Assembly: GCF_003412465.1 (NCBI RefSeq)
Contig: NZ_QTJV01000021.1
Span: 1 to 64,000, forward strand
Origin: Chitinophaga silvisoli
GTDB taxonomy: Bacteria; Bacteroidota; Bacteroidia; Chitinophagales; Chitinophagaceae
Reading direction: 5' to 3'
DNA: 64,000 nt
Part shown: positions 45,265-54,578 of the stretch, in pieces
How the letters are laid out: every line of letters starts with the position of its first letter
How positions within the stretch are numbered: the first letter of the stretch is position 1
Position numbers and translations under genes: made by a program
Notes under the pieces: model-generated
What the model saw: only the letters and a program-made list of their open reading frames with translations
Told to the model about the DNA's origin: nothing
Databases searched by the model: none

Positions 45265-46191
45265 CTATTGGACAGGTACCCCTAAATCAGTCAGTATTTG
45301 CCTGATATAACCATATTTGGTCATGATAGTAGTCTGCGTACCATATTGCTGTTTAAATTTGGCATCTGAGCCGCCGAGTATTGCCTCTATGTACATACTT
45401 ACATCCATATAGGTTGACATCGGCGTGAAATATGAATTTCGCGGATCTGTCCCCAGGAACCCAATTGCCTGTGGCGTAGCTGTAACGCCGGGTGGCAGGC
45501 CGGTCACATAAGTAGAAAGCTGGAATGTATATACACCATAGGCATCCTTCGAGGTCATAAATTTCCTGGAGGCATTGTAAAATTTATCCAGGATATCTTT
45601 GTATTTATCATCCTGCACCGCATTGGTAAGCAAGGCACGCAGAATAGCCCCTTTGTAAGCTGCCCGGGTAGCATCATCCATAGTGGGTATCTGTGATACC
45701 GCACCTATCACCACCGTATTGAACCCCTTAAAGGCGTAGCTGCCAAACCCATAGCTGCTAAACGTATTTACAAGCAGGATACTAGGTACATGTACATCTT
45801 TAGGCAACGACGGCATAATCTCCGCTTTCAGAAATGCCAGCGCCGCTGGCACATCGTCTTTCGAACAATAAGTGAATGACTGCACATATGGTGGCGCACT
45901 CGAACCCTGCGAACCACCCAGTGAATAACTCATGGACAACACTTCGTAAAAAGTGTAATCATGCCCGAACACATCCTTCCGCTGCTGAGAACCAATCGTA
46001 TCATTGATATATATCGGTATCCCTGTTTCCTTGTAGAACAGGTAATTCGCATGAATCGTAGCATCGTTTGGATCATCTTCTACTACGAGCCAGTTTTTAT
46101 CGTAGTCAGGAAAGGTCGTTTCTTCTTCCTTTCTGCATGACGTCGCCATAGCAAACAAAGTAAAGGCGATCAGATATATTTTGTAGTTCAT
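45265..46191 (-). CDS. Lipoprotein resembling SusCD-linked zinc metallopeptidases, motif lost
   Basis: 308 residues from ATG 46191 (MNYKIYLIAF); an upstream in-frame GTG exists. Lipoprotein signal ends ATSC (Cys19). Position in the operon, size and C-terminal pattern (MTKYGYIRQILTDLGV) are those of the putative zinc-binding metallopeptidase lipoproteins usually encoded after susD. Where those carry HExxH the sequence here is AILRALLTNA (about 183-191 of this start), with no His or Glu. If homologous, it is a dead enzyme that may keep a binding role. I assign this relationship with moderate confidence only. Confidence 0.55.
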   Translation of the reverse strand: MNYKIYLIAFTLFAMATSCRKEEETTFPDYDKNWLVVEDDPNDATIHANYLFYKETGIPIYINDTIGSQQRKDVFGHDYTFYEVLSMSYSLGGSQGSSAPPYVQSFTYCSKDDVPAALAFLKAEIMPSLPKDVHVPSILLVNTFSSYGFGSYAFKGFNTVVIGAVSQIPTMDDATRAAYKGAILRALLTNAVQDDKYKDILDKFYNASRKFMTSKDAYGVYTFQLSTYVTGLPPGVTATPQAIGFLGTDPRNSYFTPMSTYMDVSMYIEAILGGSDAKFKQQYGTQTTIMTKYGYIRQILTDLGVPVQ

Positions 46192-46200
46192 GTGCACTGA

Positions 46201-47784
46201 TTAAAATGGTTGAATCTGACGAACAGGACGAACTGGATTTGTAAGGGAGCCTTGATTAAATGTGATGGCATAATCAGGGATCGGCACCTGCCAGGCTGCA
46301 GCATCCTGCGCAAAGGAATTAAGCACGTAATAACCTGCGAGGGAATACGAATTGGAGGATGCATCATAGTTGTACACAGGATGTTTGATAGCAAAACTGG
46401 CGGGTAAAGGATACTTCGAATTCACCTCATAACGCCTGAGATCAAACCAGCGCTGCCCTTCAAAACACAGTTCACGGCGACGTTCGGCGCGGATGAAATC
46501 GACCAGTGCCTCATTTGATGAAGGTACCTGGTCTGCAGTTGCATTTCGGAAACGCTTAGCACGGAGATTTTGTAGCTCAGTTTTAGCTTCTCCATCTGAC
46601 CCCAGCATTGCCAATGCTTCTGCACGATTCAATATCACTTCTGAATAGCGGAGATAAAATATGTCAGACACCTGGGCTACATCATTATACGTAGTCCATG
46701 ATCTGTATTTTCTTGGCAGAAACGCTTTATTTTTGGTGGATCTGTCAAAGAAGGCGTTACGTCTCAGGTCTGCCGTATCATAAGTGTCCATCAGGTTATC
46801 AGAAGCCTTAAAAGCAGAAACGCGGTTATCATCGCCATTCCATGCAGAAAGTGAGTCGTCCATAAAAACAGCCGGTGTAACGTTAGCGCCCATCGTAAAA
46901 ATAGCCTCACCGGAAGTGCGGTAGTTGAAATTGGACCCCTGTATAAACTGGTTGAGATCTGTAAGACTATATCCCATCGTCTCAAAATCCTTCAGGGTAG
47001 CAACCACCTTATCATATTGCTCAGTATACAGGTAGACCCTGCTGAGTAACACTTTAACAGCCGCAATACCCACCCTGATATTATTGTCAGGATTGTAACC
47101 GTCCAGGTAAGTCGCCGCCTGATTCAGGTCTGCAATAATCTGATCGTAGACCTTTTGATTATTATCCCTGGAGAAATATTTATCATCAATTTTTTCAGAT
47201 ACTTTCACTGGTACACCTCCATCTGTGGCAGCAGTGCTCGTGCGATAAGGAGCACCATAAATATTCTGCAGCATGAAGTAATAATACCCCCTGAGAAAGT
47301 AAGCTTCTCCACGGATATGGTTCAATTGCACATTTTGTGAGGAGCTGTCCGCAATTCTTGTCGCCTGGTAAAGGATCGCATTCAAAGACCCGATACGTTT
47401 GTACAACTTGCGCCAGGCCGTTTCTTCCCATGCAGTATTCAGGATATTAACAGATGGTAACTGGCTCCAGTTATGAAAACCGGAAAACATATACAACGGA
47501 GTAGCCTGACTTGTTTCGACCTGATCTGCTACAAACGTTTCACTGTCATCATCCATTACATGTAGCCACGGTGCAAAGACACTCGATTCTCCTGTCAGAT
47601 CCGACATCGTAGCCTGACTATAGATAGAGAATGTAACATTATTTATGAATGCTTCTCCAATCATCAGTTGCTCAAGATCGTTTGTATTAGTGGCATATCT
47701 CTGATCTGTAGTATATTCTTCCAGGAATTTACTGCATGATGGCAGTAGCAGTAAGCACAGAAGCAGCGCAAATACATTTTTCAT
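46201..47784 (-). CDS. SusD/RagB-type lipoprotein
   Basis: 527 residues; lipoprotein signal LLLLPSC (Cys17). SusD fold landmarks: GEAYFLRGYYYFMLQNIYGAPY, the central TPR helices, and the C-terminal LVDFIRAERRRELCFEGQRWFDLRRYE. It pairs with the STN-containing SusC 12 bp upstream. The ligand is unknown; neighbouring thioredoxins and a protease argue for a proteinaceous or metal-containing substrate. Confidence 0.94.
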   Translation of the reverse strand: MKNVFALLLCLLLLPSCSKFLEEYTTDQRYATNTNDLEQLMIGEAFINNVTFSIYSQATMSDLTGESSVFAPWLHVMDDDSETFVADQVETSQATPLYMFSGFHNWSQLPSVNILNTAWEETAWRKLYKRIGSLNAILYQATRIADSSSQNVQLNHIRGEAYFLRGYYYFMLQNIYGAPYRTSTAATDGGVPVKVSEKIDDKYFSRDNNQKVYDQIIADLNQAATYLDGYNPDNNIRVGIAAVKVLLSRVYLYTEQYDKVVATLKDFETMGYSLTDLNQFIQGSNFNYRTSGEAIFTMGANVTPAVFMDDSLSAWNGDDNRVSAFKASDNLMDTYDTADLRRNAFFDRSTKNKAFLPRKYRSWTTYNDVAQVSDIFYLRYSEVILNRAEALAMLGSDGEAKTELQNLRAKRFRNATADQVPSSNEALVDFIRAERRRELCFEGQRWFDLRRYEVNSKYPLPASFAIKHPVYNYDASSNSYSLAGYYVLNSFAQDAAAWQVPIPDYAITFNQGSLTNPVRPVRQIQPF

Positions 47785-47796
47785 GGTGCTTAAATT

Positions 47797-50700
47797 TTAG
47801 AATGAAACGTTAATAGTACCCGTGTAACTAGGCCTTACTGAAAGGTTGATATTAGGAGATGCGCCTGATTGTGCAGGATCCTGTCCTTTTAATAACTTGT
47901 TCGTGATCGTGAACATATTGGTGCCCGTAATACTTACATAAGCCGATGAAAATCCCAGCTTCTTTATCATTTTTTCATCAAAGTTGTATTTGAAAGAAGC
48001 TGACTGGAGTTTCAAATAATCCGCACTAACCACCCTCAAATCCGAGTTATCATACATATCATATACAGTACCACCAAAAGAGTAAGCACTTGCCGGATAA
48101 CTATTCCACCATGGCGTATTCAGATTATTGTTTGCCTGCAGACCAGGAATATTGGTATATGCTTCGTCACCCGGGCGGCGCCACCTGCGTACAAATTCCT
48201 TGCGCAGGTTCTGCTGTGGATAGGTAATCGTAGAAGCATATCCGGAAGCTATCTTCAGCATCCTGATCTTGTTACCAAGAGAGTAGGTAATATTACAGGA
48301 CAGGCCAAAATTTCTCCAGCCAAAATAGTTGGAAATACCACCTTGTAAGAAAGGTTCTCTACGTCCGGATTCAGTCATCACAGACAGGTAGACATCCTCC
48401 TTTTTCATCTGGGAGTATTTCTTATTGTATTCATCTGCGAGTTCAGCTTCTGCGCCATAAAAAATTGGAGATCCGTCTTCATGACTCAGGCCTTTAAATT
48501 TGTAGGAGTAAAAAGTATTGAGCGGCTTACCGGCCAACTGTACAGACCCATCCAGGAAGTTACTATAGGTAATATTATCCATCAGCACGTTATTCCTGTT
48601 ATTGATAGCCCTGTTCAATACTTTGTTCAATACCTCTCCCAGCTGTGGATCTATACGCCACACAAATCCCCTGCGGGAACTGTTTACATTGACATTATCA
48701 ATCGCTTTTATTGACAGCGCTACTTCTACACCCTTGTTCTCCAGCGTACCACTGTTGATCACGTATTGTTGTACACCGTTGATCTCTGACACCGTTTTGT
48801 TCAGGAATGCATCCTTGGTCCTTTTATAGAAATAGGCCACTGACCCATTCAGTTTACCTTTCAGGAGAGAAAAATCAAAGCCGGCGTTGAAAGAAGATGT
48901 CCGTTCCCATTTCAGGTCCGGATTAGGATAGTTCACAATATTGGCAAAAGGTTCATTATAATAAAGATCAGTATATGTTTGCTGGCGGATTATCATGTTG
49001 GCAGACTGCCCTGGCAGCATATTTCCCTGCCAGCCCCATGATCCCTTAAAGGCCAGGTCATTGATCCATCCTACATTTGGCACGACATCATTTTTCATGT
49101 TCCAGCGACCTGACAATGCCCAGATAGGCAGGAAGCGATTATTGGTTCTGGAACCAAAAAGATTGGATTGTTCACCCCTGATATGGACATTAAACATATA
49201 CCTGTTATCATAAGTATAACCTGCTGTACCAAACCAGGCAAAATCGTTTGTCAGCTGGCGGTTATAAGAACCCAAGGCTGGTTTTGTAATCATCCACATA
49301 TTGTAATACCCACTATAGGTAGTAGGTACGATATCAAAATACCCCCCCATTTCTCTGAAGTAACCTCTGCGGGTAATGTCAAACCCGTTGTATGCATTAG
49401 ATTTCACTTCCACACCGCCTGTTGCTGTTATGGAGTGTTTCCCTGAATTTCCCAATGTAGTCATGTAGTTCACCTGCAAACGACCGGTATAATTCCTGTT
49501 GCTTGTTGTAGACTTCTGCATTTCACCTCCTACAGGTGCCAGGTCAGACCTGGTAGATTGATCGGCGCGTAACTTAAATATGTAATACGTGTTCTTGGTA
49601 TAATACACCTCCCGGTCATTGCTGCTCACGCCAACAGCAAAAGTACCTTCCAGATCCAACCCCCTGATCACATGCCACCTTAACAAAGCTCTGACATTGG
49701 TAGAGATAAGGTTTGTATGATCATTACTATTGTCACGCTCATTCAGGATATTGTAATTATAAAATAGCGAACCCGTATTATTTGTTTGTGGATAATAAAA
49801 GAGACTTCCATCTGTATTATACGCAGGGATAGTACGGCTGGTATTATAAGCATAGTTCATGATTCCCAGGTCCGATGGCGTATAATTCTTCACCTGGTAA
49901 CTACCATTGAAGGCAATCTGTGCCATGAACTTTTTGTAGTCGGCAGTAATGTTCAGCATGGATGAGTAACGTTTGTTACTTTCTTCTTTGATCACGCCCT
50001 GTTCGTTCAGGTAACCGATAGACGAGTAATACTTGATATCCTTAGATCCGCCGGAGAGGTTTAATGTATGGTTTTGCGTAAAAGCATCATGCGTGATCAA
50101 TCCCATCCAATCCGTATTCACATTGGCATAGTAATCACTTAAACGTTTGAACTCATTATAATCGATCTTACCGCTATAGTAATCCTGCAACGCTCTTTCA
50201 TATCCTGACCATTGCGTCACGTTATTATATTGCATACCACGCTCTACCATTTCTTTCGATACATCCATGCGCTCCCTGGAGGTCATCATGTACATACTCC
50301 TGTCAGAATATCTGGGACGACGTGAATAGCCGGATGACAAGGAATAAGATAGCGTCGGCTTTCCAGGCTTTCCTTTCTTGGTGGTGATCACGATCACACC
50401 ATTACCGGCTTTGGCACCATACAGCGCAGTAGCAGAAGCATCTTTCAGCACGTCAATCTGCTCGATATCTTCAGGGTTCAGACCTGAGATCGCATTTCCC
50501 AGCAGGTTCACGAAATCGAGGTCATTGATCTGCTGGGGATCCACGTTAACAGGATCTGTCAGTACGATACCATCCAGCACCCAGAGTGGCTCACGATTAC
50601 CAAGAATGGTAGACGTACCACGGATCCTCAGTTTAGGAGCAGCACCCACCTGACCGGAGTTTTGCATGAACATCATGCCCGGTACCCTGCCTTCCAGCAA

Positions 50701-51471
50701 TTTGTCAATCGAATTCACACCCGGCGTAATGATATCATCCATCTTGATGGTGGTAACAGCACTGGTGAGGTGACGACTGTCTACCTTCTGATAACCTGTG
50801 TTGACCACTACCACTTCATTCAGGTCTGAAGCTGCCATGGCAAGTGTAACTACCCGGGCTCTCCTTGCACTTATTTCCATATCAGCATAACCAAGCATAT
50901 GGATCTGAAGCATCCCATCTGCATACTGACCAGGAATGACGAAGTCACCGTTTTTATCAGTCCTCGTGCCAAATTTGGTATTCTTCACCTTGATAGCAAC
51001 CCCTTCCAGTGGAAGGCCTGCTTCGTTCGTGATACGGCCATTTACATCAGAACGGAATGCCTGCTCCTCTTCGGTAGAAAGCGATGGTGCCTTTTCTGTA
51101 ATGATGATCAGGCCATCTTTGATCTCATAGCTCAAGGGCTGTTCTGACAGGAATTTTTGCATGGCACTGGAGATCGGCTCCTTCACCAGTTTCAATGTAA
51201 CCGGCTTTGTCTTTTTCAGAATGCGGTCATTGTACGAAAAGTCGAATTTGGTCTGCCTGCTGATCTCTTCCGCCACCTTCACAAATGGCGCATTTTTCAC
51301 ATCCAGTGTGACTGTCTGCGCCTTTACTGACGCAAACAGTTGCAGGATAAGAATAGGAATAAAGACGGACAAAAATTTGGTTGTAAGAGATAATGTGCTA
51401 CAATTGTTCTTTCCCGAACGCTCACAGTACAGCACATACCTTTTGTCCCTGACAAAAAGGAGATTGCCCAT
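47797..51471 (-). CDS. SusC-type TonB-dependent receptor with STN signalling domain
   Basis: 1224 residues. After a cytoplasmic-like leader and hydrophobic segment (about 33-50, SVKAQ) comes an STN domain (about 52-110; VTLDVKNAPFVKVAEEISRQTKFDFSY), a carboxypeptidase-regulatory-like domain (140-215), TonB plug (about 225-345; LRIRGTSTILGNREPLWVLDGI) and the barrel. STN contacts FecR in the periplasm, so ligand binding can signal through the FecR and sigma genes just upstream. The leader before the hydrophobic segment is ~32 residues, longer than usual, so a later start is possible. Confidence 0.95.
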   Translation of the reverse strand: MGNLLFVRDKRYVLYCERSGKNNCSTLSLTTKFLSVFIPILILQLFASVKAQTVTLDVKNAPFVKVAEEISRQTKFDFSYNDRILKKTKPVTLKLVKEPISSAMQKFLSEQPLSYEIKDGLIIITEKAPSLSTEEEQAFRSDVNGRITNEAGLPLEGVAIKVKNTKFGTRTDKNGDFVIPGQYADGMLQIHMLGYADMEISARRARVVTLAMAASDLNEVVVVNTGYQKVDSRHLTSAVTTIKMDDIITPGVNSIDKLLEGRVPGMMFMQNSGQVGAAPKLRIRGTSTILGNREPLWVLDGIVLTDPVNVDPQQINDLDFVNLLGNAISGLNPEDIEQIDVLKDASATALYGAKAGNGVIVITTKKGKPGKPTLSYSLSSGYSRRPRYSDRSMYMMTSRERMDVSKEMVERGMQYNNVTQWSGYERALQDYYSGKIDYNEFKRLSDYYANVNTDWMGLITHDAFTQNHTLNLSGGSKDIKYYSSIGYLNEQGVIKEESNKRYSSMLNITADYKKFMAQIAFNGSYQVKNYTPSDLGIMNYAYNTSRTIPAYNTDGSLFYYPQTNNTGSLFYNYNILNERDNSNDHTNLISTNVRALLRWHVIRGLDLEGTFAVGVSSNDREVYYTKNTYYIFKLRADQSTRSDLAPVGGEMQKSTTSNRNYTGRLQVNYMTTLGNSGKHSITATGGVEVKSNAYNGFDITRRGYFREMGGYFDIVPTTYSGYYNMWMITKPALGSYNRQLTNDFAWFGTAGYTYDNRYMFNVHIRGEQSNLFGSRTNNRFLPIWALSGRWNMKNDVVPNVGWINDLAFKGSWGWQGNMLPGQSANMIIRQQTYTDLYYNEPFANIVNYPNPDLKWERTSSFNAGFDFSLLKGKLNGSVAYFYKRTKDAFLNKTVSEINGVQQYVINSGTLENKGVEVALSIKAIDNVNVNSSRRGFVWRIDPQLGEVLNKVLNRAINNRNNVLMDNITYSNFLDGSVQLAGKPLNTFYSYKFKGLSHEDGSPIFYGAEAELADEYNKKYSQMKKEDVYLSVMTESGRREPFLQGGISNYFGWRNFGLSCNITYSLGNKIRMLKIASGYASTITYPQQNLRKEFVRRWRRPGDEAYTNIPGLQANNNLNTPWWNSYPASAYSFGGTVYDMYDNSDLRVVSADYLKLQSASFKYNFDEKMIKKLGFSSAYVSITGTNMFTITNKLLKGQDPAQSGASPNINLSVRPSYTGTINVSF

Positions 51472-51587
51472 AAATTGAAACGGTTGGTTTTTGGTTGATT
51501 ATTATAAGTATAAGGATCCCCCCTGCCGATGTGTCTAAATACACACCAGCCTTAAGACGGACAGCCGATAAAAAGACTTTGGTATTA

Positions 51588-52742
51588 CTAATGAATTATG
51601 CTAATGTTCTTTCCCTTTACTTCAAATTTTATATCCCCTATTCTTTCGAGTGCATGAAGCACTGTTGACAATTTTTTATCTCTCCTGATAGATGCATGCA
51701 CTTTGATGTCTGCTGGAATACTGGCGTTATCTACATCCAGGTCATACCATCGTCCTATCTGGCGCATGACTTCTGTTAATGGTGTGGCTTGAAACCGGAA
51801 ATCTCCATCTTTCCACGCGGTGTATAATGAAACGTCGACGCTTGCTACATTAAATGTTGTGTTATCCAGTATCGCCTGCTCTCCCGGATGTAATTCCGTC
51901 GTGTGAGCCGCATCCCTGCTGTCAAGGCGAACACTGCCGGTCGTCAGGGTAGTCACTGTCCCGCTTTCATCGTTATAACAGTTGACGTTAAAACTGGTGC
52001 CCAGCACCTTCACATCCTCATCTGGAGTATGAACGATAAATGGTTGGGAAGCGTTGTGCGCTACTTCGAAATATGCCTCTCCCTTCAGTGTTACACTCCG
52101 ATCCTTACCTGTGAACGCAGTTGGATAGGACAGTGAAGACGCTGCATTCAGCCAGACCCTCGTACCATCACTTAATGTAACCCGGTATTGGCCACCTCTT
52201 GGAATATTTAATGTCACATGCTGGATGGAATCTTTTACAGGCAGCATATCACCATCCTTGTAATGAATACTCCCCTTGTCTACCACTATTTCCTCCTTCG
52301 CACCATTCAATTGATAGACGGCTCCATTCGATGCGACAAGGGTCGCACGGTTAGTACCGGGAGGAATATCCAGGTCTGCAAACTGCGGGGATGATGGGCG
52401 GGAAAGTTCTCTGTAAAAATAAAATCCGCATGACAATACCAGCAATACACCTGCCGCTGCGGCAACCCCCTTCCACCAATACATTCTCTTATATTTTGGC
52501 GCGGGCCTCATACCCAGTTGTTGCTCAATACCCTTCCAGGCAAGCTCTTTAACGATCACAGCTCTTTCAGCCAGTGAAGGCGATTCCTCCACTTCCTCCG
52601 AAAAGTAGTTGACAAGTAAGGCATCCAGTTCTTCCTGATTGTCGTTAAGCTGGAAAAATTCATAGAGTTGCGACAATTCCTTTTCAGTAATTGTCTCCTC
52701 ATTATACTTCTTAAATAATTCTTTTAGATTAATGTTTTCCAT
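51588..52742 (-). CDS. FecR-family anti-sigma factor
   Basis: 384 residues: an N-terminal cytoplasmic helical part (1-85) that binds sigma, one membrane helix (about 88-108; GVAAAAGVLLVLSCGFYFY), a FecR beta domain (LNIPRGGQYRVTLSDGTRVWLNAASSLSYP) and a C-terminal DUF4974 domain (FRFQATPLTEVMRQIGRWYDLDVDNAS). It passes the receptor signal to the ECF sigma factor encoded 76 bp upstream. Order sigma-FecR-SusC is canonical. Confidence 0.94.
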   Translation of the reverse strand: MENINLKELFKKYNEETITEKELSQLYEFFQLNDNQEELDALLVNYFSEEVEESPSLAERAVIVKELAWKGIEQQLGMRPAPKYKRMYWWKGVAAAAGVLLVLSCGFYFYRELSRPSSPQFADLDIPPGTNRATLVASNGAVYQLNGAKEEIVVDKGSIHYKDGDMLPVKDSIQHVTLNIPRGGQYRVTLSDGTRVWLNAASSLSYPTAFTGKDRSVTLKGEAYFEVAHNASQPFIVHTPDEDVKVLGTSFNVNCYNDESGTVTTLTTGSVRLDSRDAAHTTELHPGEQAILDNTTFNVASVDVSLYTAWKDGDFRFQATPLTEVMRQIGRWYDLDVDNASIPADIKVHASIRRDKKLSTVLHALERIGDIKFEVKGKNISIIH

Positions 52743-52818
52743 CTTAGCAAACAGTCCTGTTTATGCCCAATTACAGATAAATACACACGAGAAATAAAAA
52801 ATAGCACCCCCAAAACAA

Positions 52819-53409
52819 TTATTTTTCAAAAAAAATGGGAATTAATACTGCAAACAGATAAATGTAATTAGATCTTAATATATTTCTTAATTGCTTATTA
52901 GCCTCTTGTATGTGGTGATTAATGGCGGATGCACTAATATTTAAGCGGCTGCTTATTTCCTGGTAGCTAAGACCATCTATCTTATGCATTATATATACCT
53001 CCCGTTGCCTGGGTGTAAGTTTGTTTAATGCAGCCTGTAGTAATTCTTTGGCTTCAGATTGGTTAAGGGATTCTTCTATAGGGTTATGACTATCGTCCGC
53101 ATTGATCTGCCTGCGCATCAACTGATCATATACATTTCTTCTATATACGTTCCTGGAGAGATTGGCTGCCATTTTATATAATAAAGCCCCAAAACTAAGT
53201 TCCGGATTGATATTGTGACGGATCTCCCAGATCTTAATAAACAGATCCTGCAGGATATCTTCCGCTACACCTTCAGACCGGAGCAGTTGTAATAACCTCG
53301 CAGCAAGACGAGGGGCATAGATTTCATAAAGGGCTTTAAAAGCAAACTCATCCCCATCCCGCAACCTGCGCAACAGCTCCTTCTCATCGGTGGTGTGTAT
53401 GATGTTCAC
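52819..53409 (-). CDS. ECF sigma-70 factor (FecI-like)
   Basis: 196 residues if translation starts at GTG 53409 (VNIIHTTDEKELL). The frame is open further, to a TTG at 53496, but that part contains no ATG and covers a promoter-like TTACTTTG (53443-53450, - strand). Sigma-2 (FKALYEIYAPRLAARLLQLLRS, DILQDLFIKIWEIR) and sigma-4 (LTPRQREVYIMHKIDGLSYQEISSRLNISASAINHHIQEA) regions are complete. A hydrophobic C-terminal tail (YIYLFAVLIPIFF) is common in Bacteroidota FecI-like proteins. It should direct transcription of the downstream SusCD operon. Confidence 0.9.
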   Translation of the reverse strand: MNIIHTTDEKELLRRLRDGDEFAFKALYEIYAPRLAARLLQLLRSEGVAEDILQDLFIKIWEIRHNINPELSFGALLYKMAANLSRNVYRRNVYDQLMRRQINADDSHNPIEESLNQSEAKELLQAALNKLTPRQREVYIMHKIDGLSYQEISSRLNISASAINHHIQEANKQLRNILRSNYIYLFAVLIPIFFEK

Positions 53410-53442
53410 TTTCCTATATTGATATTTTCTCTTGAAATTATA

Positions 53443-53450
53443 CAAAGTAA
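53443..53450 (-). promoter_or_regulatory. Probable -7 box of the sigma-factor gene
   Basis: TTACTTTG on the - strand, one mismatch from TAnnTTTG, 34 bp upstream of the GTG start chosen for the sigma gene. Its location supports that start over the upstream TTG. Confidence 0.4.
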
Positions 53451-53652
53451 AAAATAAAGCGAAATTTTTTAATAAAGGTTCAAATAAAAGATACAATACC
53501 TCTTCTGCGGTGGGTAATCGCTCAAAGAACTATTATTATCTCAATGCATCTTTTTCTATTTATTGCTTTTCGTAAATTATTTATTGTAATTCAATAAATT
53601 TATTTTGAGAAATAATATATTCTATTTTACTTTGACAGTAAATTACATCGCC

Positions 53653-54276
53653 ATGAAACCTACACACATTATTACTGTCTTTAAAGTGTTGACCACAATT
53701 GGCTTTTATTTTCTGCTGTTCATAACAGCAGCCTTTTTCGTCTTCTCATTGATAAATATTGCCAGTAATCAGTCATTCAATACACCAACGCTCAAAAACA
53801 ATAATTACAAGGTGATATCCTTTAGTGACAACAAGGGCACAACTGAAGTAAAATATTCGGATAACAAACAGCTCCGTTACCAGTTACTCCAAAATGAATA
53901 CTATGTGCAGATCAATCCATCTTCTCCATTTGGATATTATACAATGCTCCTTACTTTCGTTTACCTGTTATTGGGCATCTTTACCCTCCGGACATTTAGA
54001 AAGATCCTAAAAGAAATTCAGCTGGAAGCACCATTCACCGGCAAGATTGTGCGACTTTTAAAATATGTGGCAGCTGTATTTATAATCGCTGATTTTATAA
54101 AAGTGATAAATTATATCATCTTCAATCAGTACCTGCATCAACAAATGCCAACCCTTGGCTTTAAGCTGCAATCAGAGATCGGTAGTGGATTTATCATCGG
54201 TGCAATTACATGGATCATAGTGGCTATTTATCAACGCGGGGTAGAATTACAAACGGAGAACAACTTAACTGTTTAA
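53653..54276 (+). CDS. DUF2975 membrane protein
   Basis: 207 residues from ATG 53653 (MKPTHIITVF). Four hydrophobic helices (about 10-32, 95-115, 135-155, 175-197) with an exported loop (40-85) match DUF2975. The family is nearly always followed by a small YozG-like Xre regulator, as here (2 bp gap). The role is unknown; membrane sensing that tunes the regulator is one possibility. Confidence 0.82.
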   Translation: MKPTHIITVFKVLTTIGFYFLLFITAAFFVFSLINIASNQSFNTPTLKNNNYKVISFSDNKGTTEVKYSDNKQLRYQLLQNEYYVQINPSSPFGYYTMLLTFVYLLLGIFTLRTFRKILKEIQLEAPFTGKIVRLLKYVAAVFIIADFIKVINYIIFNQYLHQQMPTLGFKLQSEIGSGFIIGAITWIIVAIYQRGVELQTENNLTV

Positions 54277-54278
54277 TT

Positions 54279-54482
54279 ATGCCTATTATTATAAATTTAG
54301 ACGTAATGCTTGCCCGGCGGAAAATGTCACTGACAGAGCTAAGTGAAAAAGTAGGCATTACAATGTCAAACCTATCCATTTTAAAAACAGGGAAGGCAAA
54401 GGCCATAAGACTGGAAACACTTGAAGCGCTATGCAGGGTACTGAACTGCCAGCCGGGAGATCTTTTAGATTACAGAGAATAG
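54279..54482 (+). CDS. YozG-like Xre/Cro HTH regulator
   Basis: 67 residues, from ATG 54279; the frame opens earlier but inside DUF2975. One HTH covers the whole protein: LARRKMSLTELSEKVGITMSNLSILKTGKAKAIRLETLEALCRVLNCQPGDLLDY. Paired with the preceding membrane protein. Confidence 0.9.
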   Translation: MPIIINLDVMLARRKMSLTELSEKVGITMSNLSILKTGKAKAIRLETLEALCRVLNCQPGDLLDYRE

Positions 54483-54515
54483 TGTCATCCCCTTTTATAA
54501 TCTGGCAGCATTCTA

Positions 54516-54560
54516 AATCATCAAAGCCTTCAGACCAAAAGTCTGAAGGCTTTGATGATT
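54516..54560. terminator. Bidirectional terminator, perfect 20-bp hairpin
   Basis: AATCATCAAAGCCTTCAGAC (54516-54535) pairs perfectly with 54541-54560 around loop CAAAA, between the convergent Xre and amidohydrolase genes. Its top half (GCCTTCAGA) equals that of the two tRNA-linked hairpins at 3382-3426 and 7531-7585. Confidence 0.75.
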
Positions 54561-54578
54561 AAAAGAGCTTATATTCAT

